Below are positions 1 through 11,539 of a stretch of 64,000 nt of DNA, in pieces. The position numbers were made by a program, and so were the translations under genes. The notes below the pieces were generated by a model, which saw only the letters and a list, made by a program, of their open reading frames with translations, was not told the DNA's origin and did no database searches. This DNA is from Amphiura filiformis. Its lineage: Eukaryota; Echinodermata; Ophiuroidea; Amphilepidida; Amphiuridae. Positions within the stretch are counted from its first letter, which is position 1. Each line of letters starts with the position of its first letter. The stretch covers positions 33,078,353-33,142,352 of the forward strand of contig NC_092639.1 of the NCBI RefSeq assembly GCF_039555335.1, written 5' to 3'.

Positions 1-90
1 TCAATGCAATTTTTGCCAAAGCTCACTACCATTCGCAAGATGCTGTGAACTACCAAATCGCAACAATTTAAAATAGTTGCTAACCTTAAA
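1..90 (+). repeat. Dispersed repeat, also at 47.6 kb (direct) and 32.6 kb (inverted)
   Basis: The first about 90 bases recur almost exactly at 47,590-47,680 and in reverse complement at about 32,604-32,683 (GCTCACTACCATTCGCAAGA core). The window start cuts this copy. Positions 91-930 after it show no recognisable feature beyond short frames. Confidence 0.8.
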
Positions 91-936
91 AACCCATGAT
101 AAGCAACATCAAAATTATCGAGATCGTCTCGAACACTTATAAAGAGAGTCGGTGACGTATTATATCAATAGTAGCAAGGAGTAGGCTATACGCCTCATTT
201 TGCAGTCGTTCCAAAAATGACCATCATGGCATGGCCATTGAAAGCACATAGATATTGAGTTACGATATTCAAGTACGAATCCGTCACAGATGATCTGGTC
301 TAAAGTACAGTCGGAATTAGAAATCAATAAGTCAAACCACCGTTTCAATTTAATGGGTTGCGTCTAGAGTGGTCATCCCAAGTGCTGTGTAGGTGTACTT
401 GCCTAAAGGTCTGATGTCTACTGCGAGGGTGTGTCTTTTGCGTGCCAATATTATTTGATAGTCCAGGGATGTCAATGTCCCGATTGATGTATGGTGTAAG
501 AATGCGTGAATATCAATACTGACTGTGTAATTACGCCAGGAGAGATGTATAGCAGATCAAGAAGCTTAAAAGATATATGATTGGCAGTATTTATAGAAAT
601 CAAAAGATAACTTATATCATCATTATAAAAAACCTTTTTAATTTTAATGTCTGTGAATATCCCGTGAGTCTTAAATAATTTCATTTCGCGTATACACATT
701 AATATACGTTTCCAGAGATACACCCACCAGACCGGTGACTGACTTTGGTTCCAGGAAATAGTTTACCCCTCGTATGAATGATTGTCCGTCTTATATCTCA
801 CAAAACTTAGTTCTTAGTGTTTGGAGATCCCTTAACAGGAAAGTCAACATTGATAGCAAGTTTGTCAATATCACTGTCACAACATTTGCTACCGTCGGTC
901 ATTACTTATGTATTTATTTATTTTATTATCATTATT

Positions 937-1090
<154 letters not shown>

Positions 1091-1577
1091 GAATGATTAA
1101 ATTACTTTTTATCTATGTGATGTCACCCAGATATGGCAAACTATTCTTTGTTTAAAATATTGATTGCAAACGTAAATTAACTGGTCAATTGGTCCGTTAG
1201 TCGATCACACTCGGTCGAATGGTTAATCGAACAGTCAGTTGACGGTCCATTCGTCAATCACCCGGTAGGTTTGCACACATTTAAACAACTGTTTATAAAA
1301 ATAGCGTAAAGTAATAAATTTGAGTCAAGTAGGAATTGTCTAGAAGCGTGGTCGGGAAGGTTCACCTGCAGTCAATGGTTTCTGTTCAGTCTAGTAAAAT
1401 ATCAATCAAGCCACTTTTCTAATGTTTGCTTCTTTGACCAGTGGCTGGTATGGTATTTGTTTGTATCGTACGTCATCAAGTGTCTTCACTTGTTCGTAGT
1501 GTTTACCTTTTAAACCATGTTTTCCACTTGAATTCAAGTTGCGATGAGACATAATTAAAGCCGTTTTTTCTAACATT

Positions 1578-1830
1578 TGTGATGCGATCAAGCAAAATCA
1601 GTCGGAACTCGGAAATATAATATTTTCAGTTTCTTATAGGATAATAACAAGCATTTACAAAGCTGCATTTTGCAGAAAACCCCATTGAAATTAAACAACC
1701 AGTTCCAAAGATATGAGCAATTATAGAGTTTTCAAAACAGCAGGAAACAAAATGAAATAGAGCCTTTGTTTGGCTATATCTCAGAATCAATATTTCCGAG
1801 TTCCGACTGATTTTGCTTGATCGCATCACA
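1578..1830. mobile_element. Foldback/MITE-like element with about 39-bp perfect TIRs
   Basis: The left end (TGTGATGCGATCAAGCAAAA onward) is repeated as its reverse complement at the right end (to TTTTGCTTGATCGCATCACA). There is no coding capacity. A related half-element occurs at about 49,150-49,260, which supports a mobile family. Superfamily unknown. Confidence 0.8.
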
Positions 1831-2227
1831 TTTGTGTTATTTTGATCATTTGATCACCAAATGATTCAAAACACTAGAAACAACAGTAAATAGTTGAAAG
1901 ACACAATTTGGTCAACGTTGGGAGACTTCGTCCGTACGGACGGACTCTGTAGCTGCATGTATTTTAATGGAGCTTTATAATTATCAACACTGTGTTTTGT
2001 TGTTGTTTTTCTCGTTTTTGCTAATTGTTTTTATACCTAAAAATTGCAAATTTGTTGACTTTTCAGCAATCTATGATTAATGATAGTGCTTATAACTAGC
2101 CACCTAAAATGTCGGTGTAGGGTTTACGCATTCTAGGACAATTTGAAATTAATAGGGCAAATAATATCTTATTAAAGAGGCAATCAGTAATTTGCTGAAC
2201 GCCTTAAGATTCCTTAATATTACGTGT

Positions 2228-2385
2228 ACAGTGTCTTAAAAATCGAAGCAGAAAAAACCAAAATCATAGGTCATTATATTTTTGTCATCCTACCCTGTCA
2301 CCTGTTTTAACCAGCCAATTACAAATACATATGACCTGTGATTTTTTTTTCACAGGTCTTTCTGCTTCGATTTTTAAGGCACTGT
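2228..2385. mobile_element. Short hairpin MITE
   Basis: About 27-bp terminal inverted repeats (AAAAATCGAAGCAGAAA at left, TTTCTGCTTCGATTTTT at right) enclose 100 bp that itself contains a complementary pair near CATAGGTCAT/ATGACCTGTG. No ORF. Confidence 0.75.
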
Positions 2386-2730
2386 TCACATAATGAAATT
2401 CCATATTTTGTCAATTTGAAACAAACATAAAATATAGGAAATGAAGCATACAAATATCAAACGCGAAAGTAATCCAATAAAATTGACAATTATCATGTAG
2501 ATACAATATATTCTGCTTCAACCTAGAAGTACAAACCAAATCTGTGGCACCGGGGGTCTTTAAATCGCGACGCATAAAGAGCGTGATGCTCCCGGCAAGT
2601 ACAAATCGCGCAGCAGTTGGCGCGCCAAAGAAGCATTTACACACGCATTGCACTGAAATAATTATTATCATACCTCCAGTTTCCCAGTTTTCTATTTACT
2701 TTGTACTTCTGAGTTGACGGACTATAATGA

Positions 2731-2876
2731 AAGACAGAGATTTAAAAAAAAAGACTAGTTCGCGTCTGAAATCCTGACAACTAGACAGTAAATGCCGTAC
2801 TGCGCAGGTCGGCAACCAATCACTGCGCGCCTTTGCCCCGATGTCAGACGCGATTTAGCCTTTTTATCTCTGTCTT
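2731..2876. mobile_element. Short MITE with AAGACAGAGAT termini
   Basis: AAGACAGAGATTTA at left and TTTTTATCTCTGTCTT at right are inverted repeats, and TCGCGTCTGA is repeated inverted internally. It is related to the element in the neurotrophin-like intron at 3,782-4,136. Confidence 0.7.
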
Positions 2877-2904
2877 GCGTTATATACGTAATTTACTTTT
2901 GTTC

Positions 2905-3380
2905 CCATGCATGCGGGGTTGCCAAATTCAGAAACCATACTTAAATGATATCTCCGGCAATCACAAAATTATGCCTAAAATGCCTTAAATATTTATCAAG
3001 CATGAACCACGTGGTTTTATTTAAAACAAACTCATATTGACCATATAAACGAATAAAACTAGCCGGCTCTCAACACGCGATATTCAAAATTCCCGCGCCG
3101 AAATTGTCTAGTGCAATGACGTCATGGTTATTTGTGCTCAATTGTTGCCAGCCTTCATTGTATTACCGGGACGTCCATTGCACTGGACAATAACGTCGCC
3201 CGGGACTTTGAATTCGCGTGCTGAGAGACGACTGTATTAATTCGCTTTTATGGTCAATATTAATTTGTTTCAAATAACACCACGTGATTCGTGATTGATA
3301 ATTAATTTTCTAACATATAAGGCATAATGTTGTGATCGGAGACATCCTTTTTACCATGATTACCCCTACGGTGTTCTCAT
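2905..3380. repeat. Imperfect inverted repeat (foldback) next to the neurotrophin-like terminal exon
   Basis: Two arms of roughly 150-200 bp are imperfect reverse complements: left about 2,940-3,100 (includes CACGTGGTTTTATTTAAAAC and AACTCATATTGACCATA), right about 3,195-3,350 (includes TATGGTCAATATTAATTTG). The central loop contains CpG-rich DNA with TGACGTCA. It lies directly downstream of the stop codon, in the presumed 3' UTR. Outer limits are approximate. Confidence 0.7.
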
Positions 3381-3384
3381 TTTA

Positions 3385-3729
3385 TCATTTAATACCTTGC
3401 ACACCACCTGTGGGTCGTGTATCAAAAGTCACTGCACAAGAGCAACACGTGGGTACAGCTATATGAAGCCATCTATACCTGGTTTGACCTTCCGGTTTAC
3501 CCCAAGCCAATTGCCACTTGTATTCCGGTCTACATTCGCTAGACTTTGTAGCTGTTTTTGTAAAGCCGTGACATTGACTGCCTTCAGCGATACATCGGGT
3601 TATCCAGAAATATTGATTACGACCGACGGCCACCCCATTACTATTAACATCTACGGCTGTGTTTAAAGTCTCCCAGTTACTTCTACTGCTGCATGCGCTT
3701 ATTGGGACGTTGAGCCCAGGTACTTGACG
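3385..3729 (-). CDS. Neurotrophin-like cystine-knot growth factor, terminal exon (mature domain)
   Basis: This 345-bp exon encodes 114 residues and a TGA stop. It begins right after a good minus-strand 3' splice site (TTTATTCACACAG). Residues 13-100 match the layout of the NGF/neurotrophin family: Cys13, a Trp-Glu-Thr-Leu then TAVDV stretch, YFWITRC (residues 40-46, compare YFxETRC in neurotrophins), Cys53 followed by His-Gly, Cys66, then RYRWLHI (84-90) and a terminal Cys-Cys-Ser-Cys (95-98). The six knot cysteines would be 13, 46, 53, 66, 96 and 98. Neurotrophins are secreted dimeric ligands of Trk and p75 receptors; Spaetzle is the related arthropod Toll ligand. Cys95 is extra, and the loop between Cys46 and Cys53 is shorter than in vertebrate NGF. 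It joins in phase 0 to the exon at 4,689-4,934. A minus-strand AATAAA lies at 3,017-3,022, inside an inverted repeat. The family call is strong. Neurotrophin is preferred over Spaetzle because of the YFxxTRC and RWxxI matches. Confidence 0.85.
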   Translation of the reverse strand, partial: RQVPGLNVPISACSSRSNWETLNTAVDVNSNGVAVGRNQYFWITRCIAEGSQCHGFTKTATKSSECRPEYKWQLAWGKPEGQTRYRWLHIAVPTCCSCAVTFDTRPTGGVQGIK

Positions 3730-3781
3730 CTGTGTGAATAAAACATAAATAATTAATGATGCTATAGTTCTATCAGTATTA

Positions 3782-4136
3782 TCGGAGCATGAGATAAAAT
3801 ACTAGTTTGCGTCTGACGTCACTTGTCAATCAAGCTCAGAAACTGTTTGTTGTGATAATTGAAATTTCTGACGGCACTTAGTAAACAGCGTGCCCTGTGG
3901 TTAGGTTTGCCTACATACAAATCATCTTAAAAGTTATATCTTAGTATAAATTGGAAACACTCTTTTCTGAAGTCAAGAGTGCAAAGAAACCTTGCTTTTT
4001 GCCTTGTCCAAGTTTTTCGCCATTTTCTGCGATTCCTTTTTTCTTACGCGCATTTAACCCATCATCGGCTGTGGGGAGTTGATCGTCAGACAGAAACTAT
4101 ACTATAAAAATATAGTGTTTTTATCTCTGGCTCCGA
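3782..4136. mobile_element. MITE-like element in the neurotrophin-like intron
   Basis: About 20-bp imperfect TIRs: TCGGAGCATGAGATAAAA at left and TTTTATCTCTGGCTCCGA at right. It shares TAGTTTGCGTCTGA with the element at 2,731-2,876. No ORF. Confidence 0.6.
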
Positions 4137-4688
4137 CTATCAGAGATTTATTTTTATATTGCTGCAAATGAAGATTACGATAAACGTTACAATTAAATTG
4201 AGATGTCGTTATATTATATGTCCTTGGTTTGCTGTAAGTGCAAGACAGTAATAGGTGGCAATATATGAATTACGACCGATGGTCTTGCGCTCAAAGAAAG
4301 ATACAGATTAGGTTAGATAATCTGTTATGATAGTGAACAGTATTACTCCGTAATATTATGACGTCACGGGTGGTATAAAATGAAATTGCCAAAGATGAGT
4401 CCCCGAAGAGTTCGGATATCTCATTGGTTAAAATTAAACATCAAACAGTTGTGATGGACCTCAATAAGCGATTGACAACTTCATATCCTACAATCCTTGG
4501 GTAGAGTTAGTGACATTTTCGGCGATTTTTGAAATTGATTAATTTTAAATAACATATTTTAAATTTAAAGTTTATTATTGCTGTTGGTCGTAAAACAGAA
4601 AAAATGGTCCTCAAAACCATGCAATATGAATGGTCTTATAAGATACTCTTGAATTAGACCACCCACCTTTAAAATCTATGAAACCTAC

Positions 4689-4934
4689 CTTAAATATATC
4701 TATTTCTTCTCGTTCTTCTTTTGTTATTCTTAATTTATGAAAAGTAGGTATATATGTGGGTTTGGTAGACGTAAAGGCAACTCTCTCTAGACTAGTTCTT
4801 GTGCTAACTGGAAGTTCAAAAAAATCATAAATGCTTGGTGCACCAGTGTCCACTTCTTCATTTAGAGAAGTATGTATACCAATCCATGATTCTGTTGCTG
4901 ACTTAAGTCGACTGTGCGGTCGGTCTCTGAACAT
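4689..4934 (-). CDS. Neurotrophin-like precursor, upstream exon (pro-region)
   Basis: This 246-bp open exon is exactly 82 codons. It is flanked on the minus strand by a 3' splice site (CTTTATTCCATAACAG, ending at 4,935) and a 5' splice site (TTTAAG then GTAGGT, 4,688-4,683). Both ends are phase 0, as is the start of the exon at 3,729, so the two read through a 959-bp intron (3,730-4,688). The sequence is hydrophilic and charged, with an Asp-Phe-Phe-Glu patch near residues 37-40 and a Lys/Glu-rich end (ITKEEREEIDIFK). It has no signal peptide, transmembrane segment or cysteines, which fits a growth-factor propeptide. Splicing places its last Lys next to the first Arg of the next exon, forming a Lys-Arg dibasic site just before the cystine-knot domain. 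The ATG at its first codon is probably not the true start, because a signal-peptide exon should lie further upstream on this strand; none was found. The splice-site logic is strong, and its role as a prodomain is inferred. Confidence 0.68.
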
Positions 4935-5118
4935 CTGTTATGGAATAAAGAAGATTAAGGGATTACAACAGATTAACAGATTACATAAAATAAAGACCAA
5001 CAGATTACATAAAATTTGTTTGTCTGTGAGTTGCAAATTGAAGATCAAAGACTTGAATTGAAAACAGATGTTCTTGAACATCATGCACCAGGGAAAAAAC
5101 GTCAGTAAAAGTGATACA

Positions 5119-6321
5119 GTTAGCAGCCTGGACAACCGATTCTTTAGAAATACTTAGTCGCGCTGAAAGTCGATCGATACATGTTAAAATCAGCACAATT
5201 CAGAGATACACCTTTTTGCTATGAAATTAATTTTCTCGGTCAAATATAAAGCAATATTTGTTTTTTCTTCAGTAAGGTCAGTTAAAAACTTGGTGCTTGG
5301 ATATACATTTTTTTTTACTTTTCCTGGTGTTAAAATTAAGCATCAAATTGTGTCTTTTAGTGTGATATTTTTGATTTTTATAGGCCTTCAGTTCGCACGC
5401 GAGCTTTTTACGGAATTCATTTTTAGCGTCTCAAACTAATATAGTTTGCTAAAGAAAGATATTTCCCACCTCTGTAAAGCACATCGTGTGGGTCTATATA
5501 TTATAGTTTTGTTAGAATTTCCGTTTTTATTTTACCCTTTTTCCTTCATACTCCGAAAATGTCTAACTCAGTGCTTTTATCTCGAGAGCAACCAACAGAA
5601 ATAGTCGATATTTCCTTTGTTGTTTATCCAGGTCAATTTTCCATTGAAAGCAAATTGCCCGACCAGCGATTTGGTAGCCCAAATCCCCAATTGAGTGTTC
5701 TGGTTAAACATGATCAGTAGGAGCGCTATAGGCCTGGGAATTTCTTTGCTATATTGAAGTTCTAGCAACACTGTAGCCATGCCGGTATTCCTATTAAACC
5801 CAGGGATATCGATCCACAATGCTAGTATTAGCCTTAGATTTCACTCGTTGATTTTGAAAAATGGTCAGCCGGCAGTTAAAATAGTGAAATGAAAACGCAA
5901 ATTCTGACAAAACTATGATATATCGCTCACGGTGATGTGCGTTAGAAAGTTGGGGAAAATCCTTCATTAGCGAACTATCTTACTTTGAAAAGCTAAAAGG
6001 TTGATCCAAAAAAAGGCTCGCGGACAGAGTTTAAGCCTATCAAAATCGAAAATTTTACACTAAATGACTAAATTTCACGCCTAAGTTTAACACTAGAATT
6101 TGAAAAAAAATACAGTATCAAGCACTGCAATTTTTCCTGACATTTACTGAAAAAATGAAAATGATTGCTTTTCATTTGGCCGAGAAAATTAATTTTACAT
6201 CGAAAAGGTGTAACTAAAAATTTAGCTCATTTCAACACCAAATTCGATCGTTTGTATTGCCTCATTAAATGACTGAGTGAGCCTTGCCAAACAAAAGAAT
6301 CGGTTGTGCAGGCTGCTAACT
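5119..6321. repeat. Large imperfect foldback element, arms about 430 bp
   Basis: The left arm (about 5,119-5,545, starting AGTTAGCAGCC) and right arm (about 5,870-6,321, ending GGCTGCTAACT) are diverged reverse complements. Shared blocks include AATTAATTTTCTCGG, the GTTAGCAGCC end and CGAAAGTC-like segments. The loop of about 325 bp has no recognisable gene. Frames here are shadows. Confidence 0.75.
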
Positions 6322-7771
6322 GGATATGGTGTCAACAACCGGAACTTTAATTATTTGACATGCTGGATCCACGATTATCTGATAGCATGTAAAACTACGT
6401 TATTTTAAAGAAAAGGTGAACACTGATGGCACTATTTATCTCAAATATGTTTTTCATCTTTACAAGGGGTAGACACTGGTATAATGTCATTAAAACATCA
6501 GACAAAGAGTAACAAATAACAACGACATTTTCAAAAAACTTTTTATCATGAAATGTTAGGAATAATTTATATTATTTGCCTAAATTAAATTTAAAATATA
6601 TGTAAATAGCTCCCGCAATTTGCACACAAATGCGTAGGCCACACACCCGCCCCAGCTCCACCAGGCCGCCCACACGCCCGCAAGCAGGATATGGGGTTGA
6701 CGGTGGCCCGGGCGATTGTGTGACAGTTGTATTTTAAGGAGTGACGTATCTAAACCCAGAACACCTGAACATAATTATTTTGAGTTTTAGCTTTTTCTGT
6801 CTTGTTTCAAGTTAGATTAAGTCGATACTCATTGAGTTGATTAAGTCTGAAACATATGCCGGGAAAATGTCTGGTTATCGTATTTAAGTTGGGTACAAAG
6901 GGTGCATGGTGAGTTTTTTCGAGGGAGTGTCTATTTTCTCCAACTCTCTAAAGCCACGACCTAAAACGTATTGTGTCATTTGTGTGGGTATATACTTTGA
7001 TCAGCTCGTAATCGGCGGGCCTTATAACATCGCGGATTAATATCAATATATTTAATTTCGAAAATTTGCTTGTGACATCTCGCCTGAAGTATCACAAAAT
7101 TATTCATTCAAGTCCTATAATCTGTCTACTTTGTTTATCATGCACAATATAGACCAGACAGGTTAACTGTATCACTCTAAATGTGGGTCTACTTTTCGGC
7201 GTAGTGGTAAGAGCCTAACAATTCTCGCTCCAAATTCCCAAAGTACCGATCTATTCTGTCAACATCTGGTGTGGGTGCCCGTTTTTTGTTTCCAAAGTTT
7301 ATCACCAGATTCAATAACGTAATACCACCTCTTTCACTATCTATGGTAATACCAAGTTTGTCACTTCCAACTTTGCAGATTAATATCGCTCTATTTTTGC
7401 AGCACCGTTATAAGCAAAATATACTGAGAGATTTCTACCCACATGATTTATCTCAGGTTTCTTAAAATAGAACGAAGAGACAATGTTATGTAGACAGATG
7501 GGGCAGATTGTGTATTGGTAATCCTCTAAACTGGTACATACACACCTATTTTATGTAGGTAAGCTTATGCAATGGGAGGAAAATCGGTACAATGTTCCAT
7601 GCCTAGTGCGCCCTTGATTGATAGTGCATACGCGTGTAGCAGGTGCCCCTATTTCATTTTCGCTTTTGCTCGGGCCCCTGAACCCTAAAGGCCCTTGGAC
7701 TTTGTCCACCCTGGTCACCCACTTGCTATGCTTCTGTGCATGGGGTGTGTGGGTGTTGTGTGAAAAGTACG
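6322..7771. other. No gene recognised; one small GC-rich island
   Basis: Mostly AT-rich unique sequence. A GC-rich patch of about 90 bp at 6,630-6,720 reads open in one frame (includes PAPAPPGRPHARKQ) but has no start and no convincing exon boundaries. 7,610-7,760 is also GC-richer and may be flanking repeat. Confidence 0.5.
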
Positions 7772-8095
7772 TTGGTAAATGCCGGCAAATGAGGACCCGT
7801 ACCAGAACACACCCTACACAAACGAGGACGCAGACCTAACCGAGGACGTCCTCAGTTGAACTTACCATACCAGGAGATCGCAAATAGCATAAAAACATGT
7901 TTAAAACGGGTTCTCTGTTGGGGGATATGGACAAGTCCACGGACGGTTGTAAGTATCCAATCCCCCGCACCGTGTGTAAATGAGGTCCACGGTATGTCGA
8001 TTAATTGCTGATGTGTACGTCCTCGGGTAGATAGGATTTAGCAAAAGAGAGGAAAGTTAAAAGTCAAGGTCCTCGTTTGACGGCATTTACAAACA
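7772..8095. mobile_element. MITE-like element with AAATGCCGnCAAA termini
   Basis: GTAAATGCCGGCAAATGAGGACC at left is matched by the reverse complement of GGTCCTCGTTTGACGGCATTTAC at right. Internal GAGGACGTCCTC and ACGTCCTCGGG add self-complementarity. No ORF. Confidence 0.65.
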
Positions 8096-8204
8096 GGGGT
8101 GCGTGGGTGTGGTTTCGTAGATGTGGGGTGGATAATTGTATGGTGTGTGACAAGACTTTACTGCAATGGTATTAACTTTTATTAAACAAAAAAAGGTAAA
8201 CATA

Positions 8205-8666
8205 CAGGTTATAACAAAACAATTATACAATTTAGAAAATAGTATTGGGCAAATGTGTCACTTTTTGATTGTATTGAGTTTTACTTGGTCTTCAAGGTAA
8301 TTTCTCAACTTACTACATAAGCTTTGTTTCAATAAAATCGGTGATATACAAGCAAATATTTGGCCAATTATATGGCCAAAACAGTAGTCCTACACCAGCT
8401 TGGGCCACTTTCGTGTCTCTGTGTAGTAAAAGTGACTGAATTGAGTTGAATCATGAACCAGCTGGTCGGTGCTCTTAAGAAGGGAAAATTTTAACAATGG
8501 TATAGCGTTTGAGTCCTAACTAGTAAAGAAACCAAGAAAAGTAATTCTCTTTACAGGTATTACTGATTCCATTGCATATAACATTGTTGCTGATGTGAGT
8601 ATGATCTCTTATATTTTCTTCTAAAAAGCGAAATTGCAATTGTATAATTTTTTTTGTTACAGTCTG
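8205..8666. mobile_element. Non-autonomous Tc1/mariner-type element, TA-flanked
   Basis: Ends CAGGTTATAACAAAACAATTATACAAT (left) and the reverse complement AATTGTATAATTTTTTTTGTTACAGTCTG (right) lie between TA dinucleotides. The interior is colinear with the longer element at 53,724-54,829, which contains a transposase fragment; here that insert is missing. It is therefore a deletion derivative or a parental MITE. Confidence 0.75.
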
Positions 8667-9260
8667 TATTTTGCAATGGGATGACGACATAGCTAATCTG
8701 TAAAACGTTTTTGTGCTTTCCTAAAATAGAGTGAAAAGCAGGGAGATCGGAGTAAGATTGTGTATGCTCGTTGGTAATCCTCTCAATCGTAAACTATCAA
8801 GTTCATTTGAAATTGTTTGTGATATTCTATTATGAAAGATCCGCGGTTGTCTGCGTTAAGATATAGTGGGTATAGAGTAATCGGTTGAAATTTGTTTGTT
8901 TTTTCATCGTCCTCAATGCCAAACAAATTACACAAACTTGTAAACATATTGACTACCTGTTGTATTCGGCCTTCAAGATAGATTTCTGTACTTATTTGTT
9001 TTGCTATTCTGTTATTTCTAGTTGATATCTATTTGTGATTGACAGAAATAAAATATTGTGCTATTCCATTTAAAATCCGCAAACCCCCTGAAGAAGATTT
9101 CCCTGCCATTTCAATTCCATTCGCACCTTGTGCTCAATCTTACTGTAAATATTTGCTAGTTTTATTTTAAATTCCAGTCGATAATTATTGAAACAATGAT
9201 TCAGTTGAATTGCGCACAATAAGACAATTTTGTTTGGAATTCTAAAATCATCCACACCTT

Positions 9261-9572
9261 GAAGAGCTTGGTTCCAAACCATGTTAAGTCCACAAACACA
9301 TGTTTCTGATAGTAGTTTCAGTTGGATGCACCATTACAAAGCAAACGGTGGATGGATGCACAGTAAGAATACTATGTGAGGTCTTTTGTTCCCAAATGAG
9401 AACAATAGTCTGCATATTGTTAAGCAGTATAGTTGTGGTAAATAATGGCTTGCTGATGGTACAACTCATTGTTGCTTATGTCAAACTTGTCAAAAGTAAT
9501 TGTGATTATATCACACAAGTAAATGAGAAACATGTGGTTGTGGACTAAACATGGTTTGGAAACAAGCTCTTC
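9261..9572. mobile_element. Foldback MITE with about 45-bp TIRs
   Basis: GAAGAGCTTGGTTCCAAACC at left mirrors GGTTTGGAAACAAGCTCTTC at right, and similarity extends to AAACATGT. Internal sequence (GTTCCCAAATGAGAACAATA region) is related to the repeat pair at 22.8-23.0 and 49.6-49.8 kb. The open frame inside is a shadow. Confidence 0.75.
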
Positions 9573-9599
9573 ATTTATGGATGAAACTGATGAAATCTG

Positions 9600-11500
9600 A
9601 AATAATTTAAACTGTCGAATGTAGTTGGAATTTACAAATCTTCCCCAAGGGATCGAAAGTGGATTTCAATTAGAATCGAATCTAAATGTAAAGGACTGGG
9701 TGTTTTATATTTTCTCTGTTTATATGTTCAAAACCAAACAGGTGATATGAAGAAATGATAAAAAGGCGATTTTAACCTACGAATAATTAATGCACTGTAA
9801 ATACAAAATCCTTCGATTATGATGACTGGGATAATGCATGGAACCCAGGAAGGGACTAATACTGGGATCAATAAATCAACTGTACCTCGGGCACCGCTTT
9901 ATTCCCTCTCTTGATGGAGAGTCGTTCTATTTGACCTTTTTGCAATTTTAATTTCATATTAATAAAATGGTAAAATTAAATATCATCAGGTTACCCTCAC
10001 ACATTACGAGGTGGTGTCTTTTGAAGTCATGTAAAATTCTCAATATATTGCATAAAGTGACACGGATGATAGTGTAGTACACCTGGGTAGTATCCTTAAG
10101 GCGAGTATGAGGCGAGGTTGACCTATCGGTGTTCGCATTCAAATATTGAGACAAATAAAGCTTACACACAATAGCAATGGTGTGGGTTCTATAAACGCGA
10201 TCCCAATTAAAGCCCAATCCCAATTGTTATTACTCAAAATTTGTAAATATAAAAGCATTTTGAACACATCTTTTGACCAAAACTCATAATCGACATTCAG
10301 CGGCCACAAATTATTAATTTTCCTAAATTTCGTTACACCTATTTGATTCGAGTAATCTTACTTAATGTTTATAATACCAAGCCAAACTGTTGATGTACTG
10401 CAAGTATTTTGATCCTATAAAGACAAGCTTAATAGGCAGATTAGTTTTCATTTTGACCAGCGATTTTGTTTTTATATGAAATAAGATTTGCTATGTCGAA
10501 TAAGAAATAAGGTTCGCTATGTCGAATCTGACCCTTTACTCTAAAAATTGGGTAAGTTGTTTTTGGGTCAGTCTGTATTGCCGGTTGACGCCGAATGCAG
10601 CAGTTATATTCGAGCGCTATTAAAAGCAGTTCTCATGGAGTGTATTCCACTTTTATTGTTATACCACCACATAGGCTACACCCCCAAGCATAATTATTAT
10701 TTTCTTACCTGTGATTGCCGTGTTGATTCGTTGTTTGAGTAACTACTATACACATATCTTGCCGTAACTATATGGAACAATAAACAAAAGAAAACATCAA
10801 GCAAATTGATTGTACGAAGAAATGCCATTTAAAGAAAGATCATCTATGCTGCGATATACGAGTGGTATTGAGAGTGATGGCAATTGCTGGTAGTATTTCA
10901 ACTCTAGTCAACAAAACTATCAAAGTCATAGGTTAGATGCTTGTCATATTAAGCAGCTTCTCATTATATACGGCTTAGGAATCGAAGATGTGGTGCTTCA
11001 AGTAAATACCAAATCGATATGACTTTCCGATTTTATTTCGGGTTTTTTTTTGGAAAACTTTTAGTATACCATTTGTATACTGTAAACATTTAAAGGTCAT
11101 TGAAAGGTCAACTTCTGTTTAAACTAAGAAATGTTATTAAAATGCAATCGTTATTCTTTGACATTTCAGCGTCTAATAATTAATGACCTTTACTTGTTGT
11201 GATTAATGATCAATAATTTTAACGTAGGAGTTAATCAATAATTATAAAATTTTCATTTACATAGCCTATTTGGAATCAATGGATATTAATTTGTACTAAA
11301 GCAACGTAGATGTACAAACGCGCAAGGTTAAGATAAGAGAAACACACTGTTGCCTGCACTGCATAAACAGTGTTTAGATTTTTTGAAAGAAAAATGTTTA
11401 AAAACGTTTTTCTCAACACTTTTGCAATCGATTGATAAACAAATTACAATGGTAAACATGTTGATAGGAATTGGATGGCTTTGCTTCCAGGAATTAAACA
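9600..11500. other. No gene recognised
   Basis: AT-rich sequence. The only structure noted is a 28-bp direct duplication at about 10,478-10,533 (around GCTATGTCGAAT). Short frames have no family match. Confidence 0.5.
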
Positions 11501-11539
11501 CATACTGTCTTGTAATGTGACATTGGTGTTTGCAAATCG

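Noticed and set aside
160-348. 62-aa minus-strand frame (FQWPCHDGHFWNDC)
   Set aside because: Composition is mildly protein-like, but it has no ATG in the frame, an upstream stop and no recognised family.
2411-2671. Minus-strand exon candidate after an ATTTCAG acceptor
   Set aside because: The acceptor is good, but the open frames give no recognisable protein and the three frames disagree. GC-rich repeat debris is as likely.
3397-3666. 89-aa plus-strand ORF over the neurotrophin-like exon
   Set aside because: It is antisense to an exon with splice sites and family motifs, and shows no motif itself.
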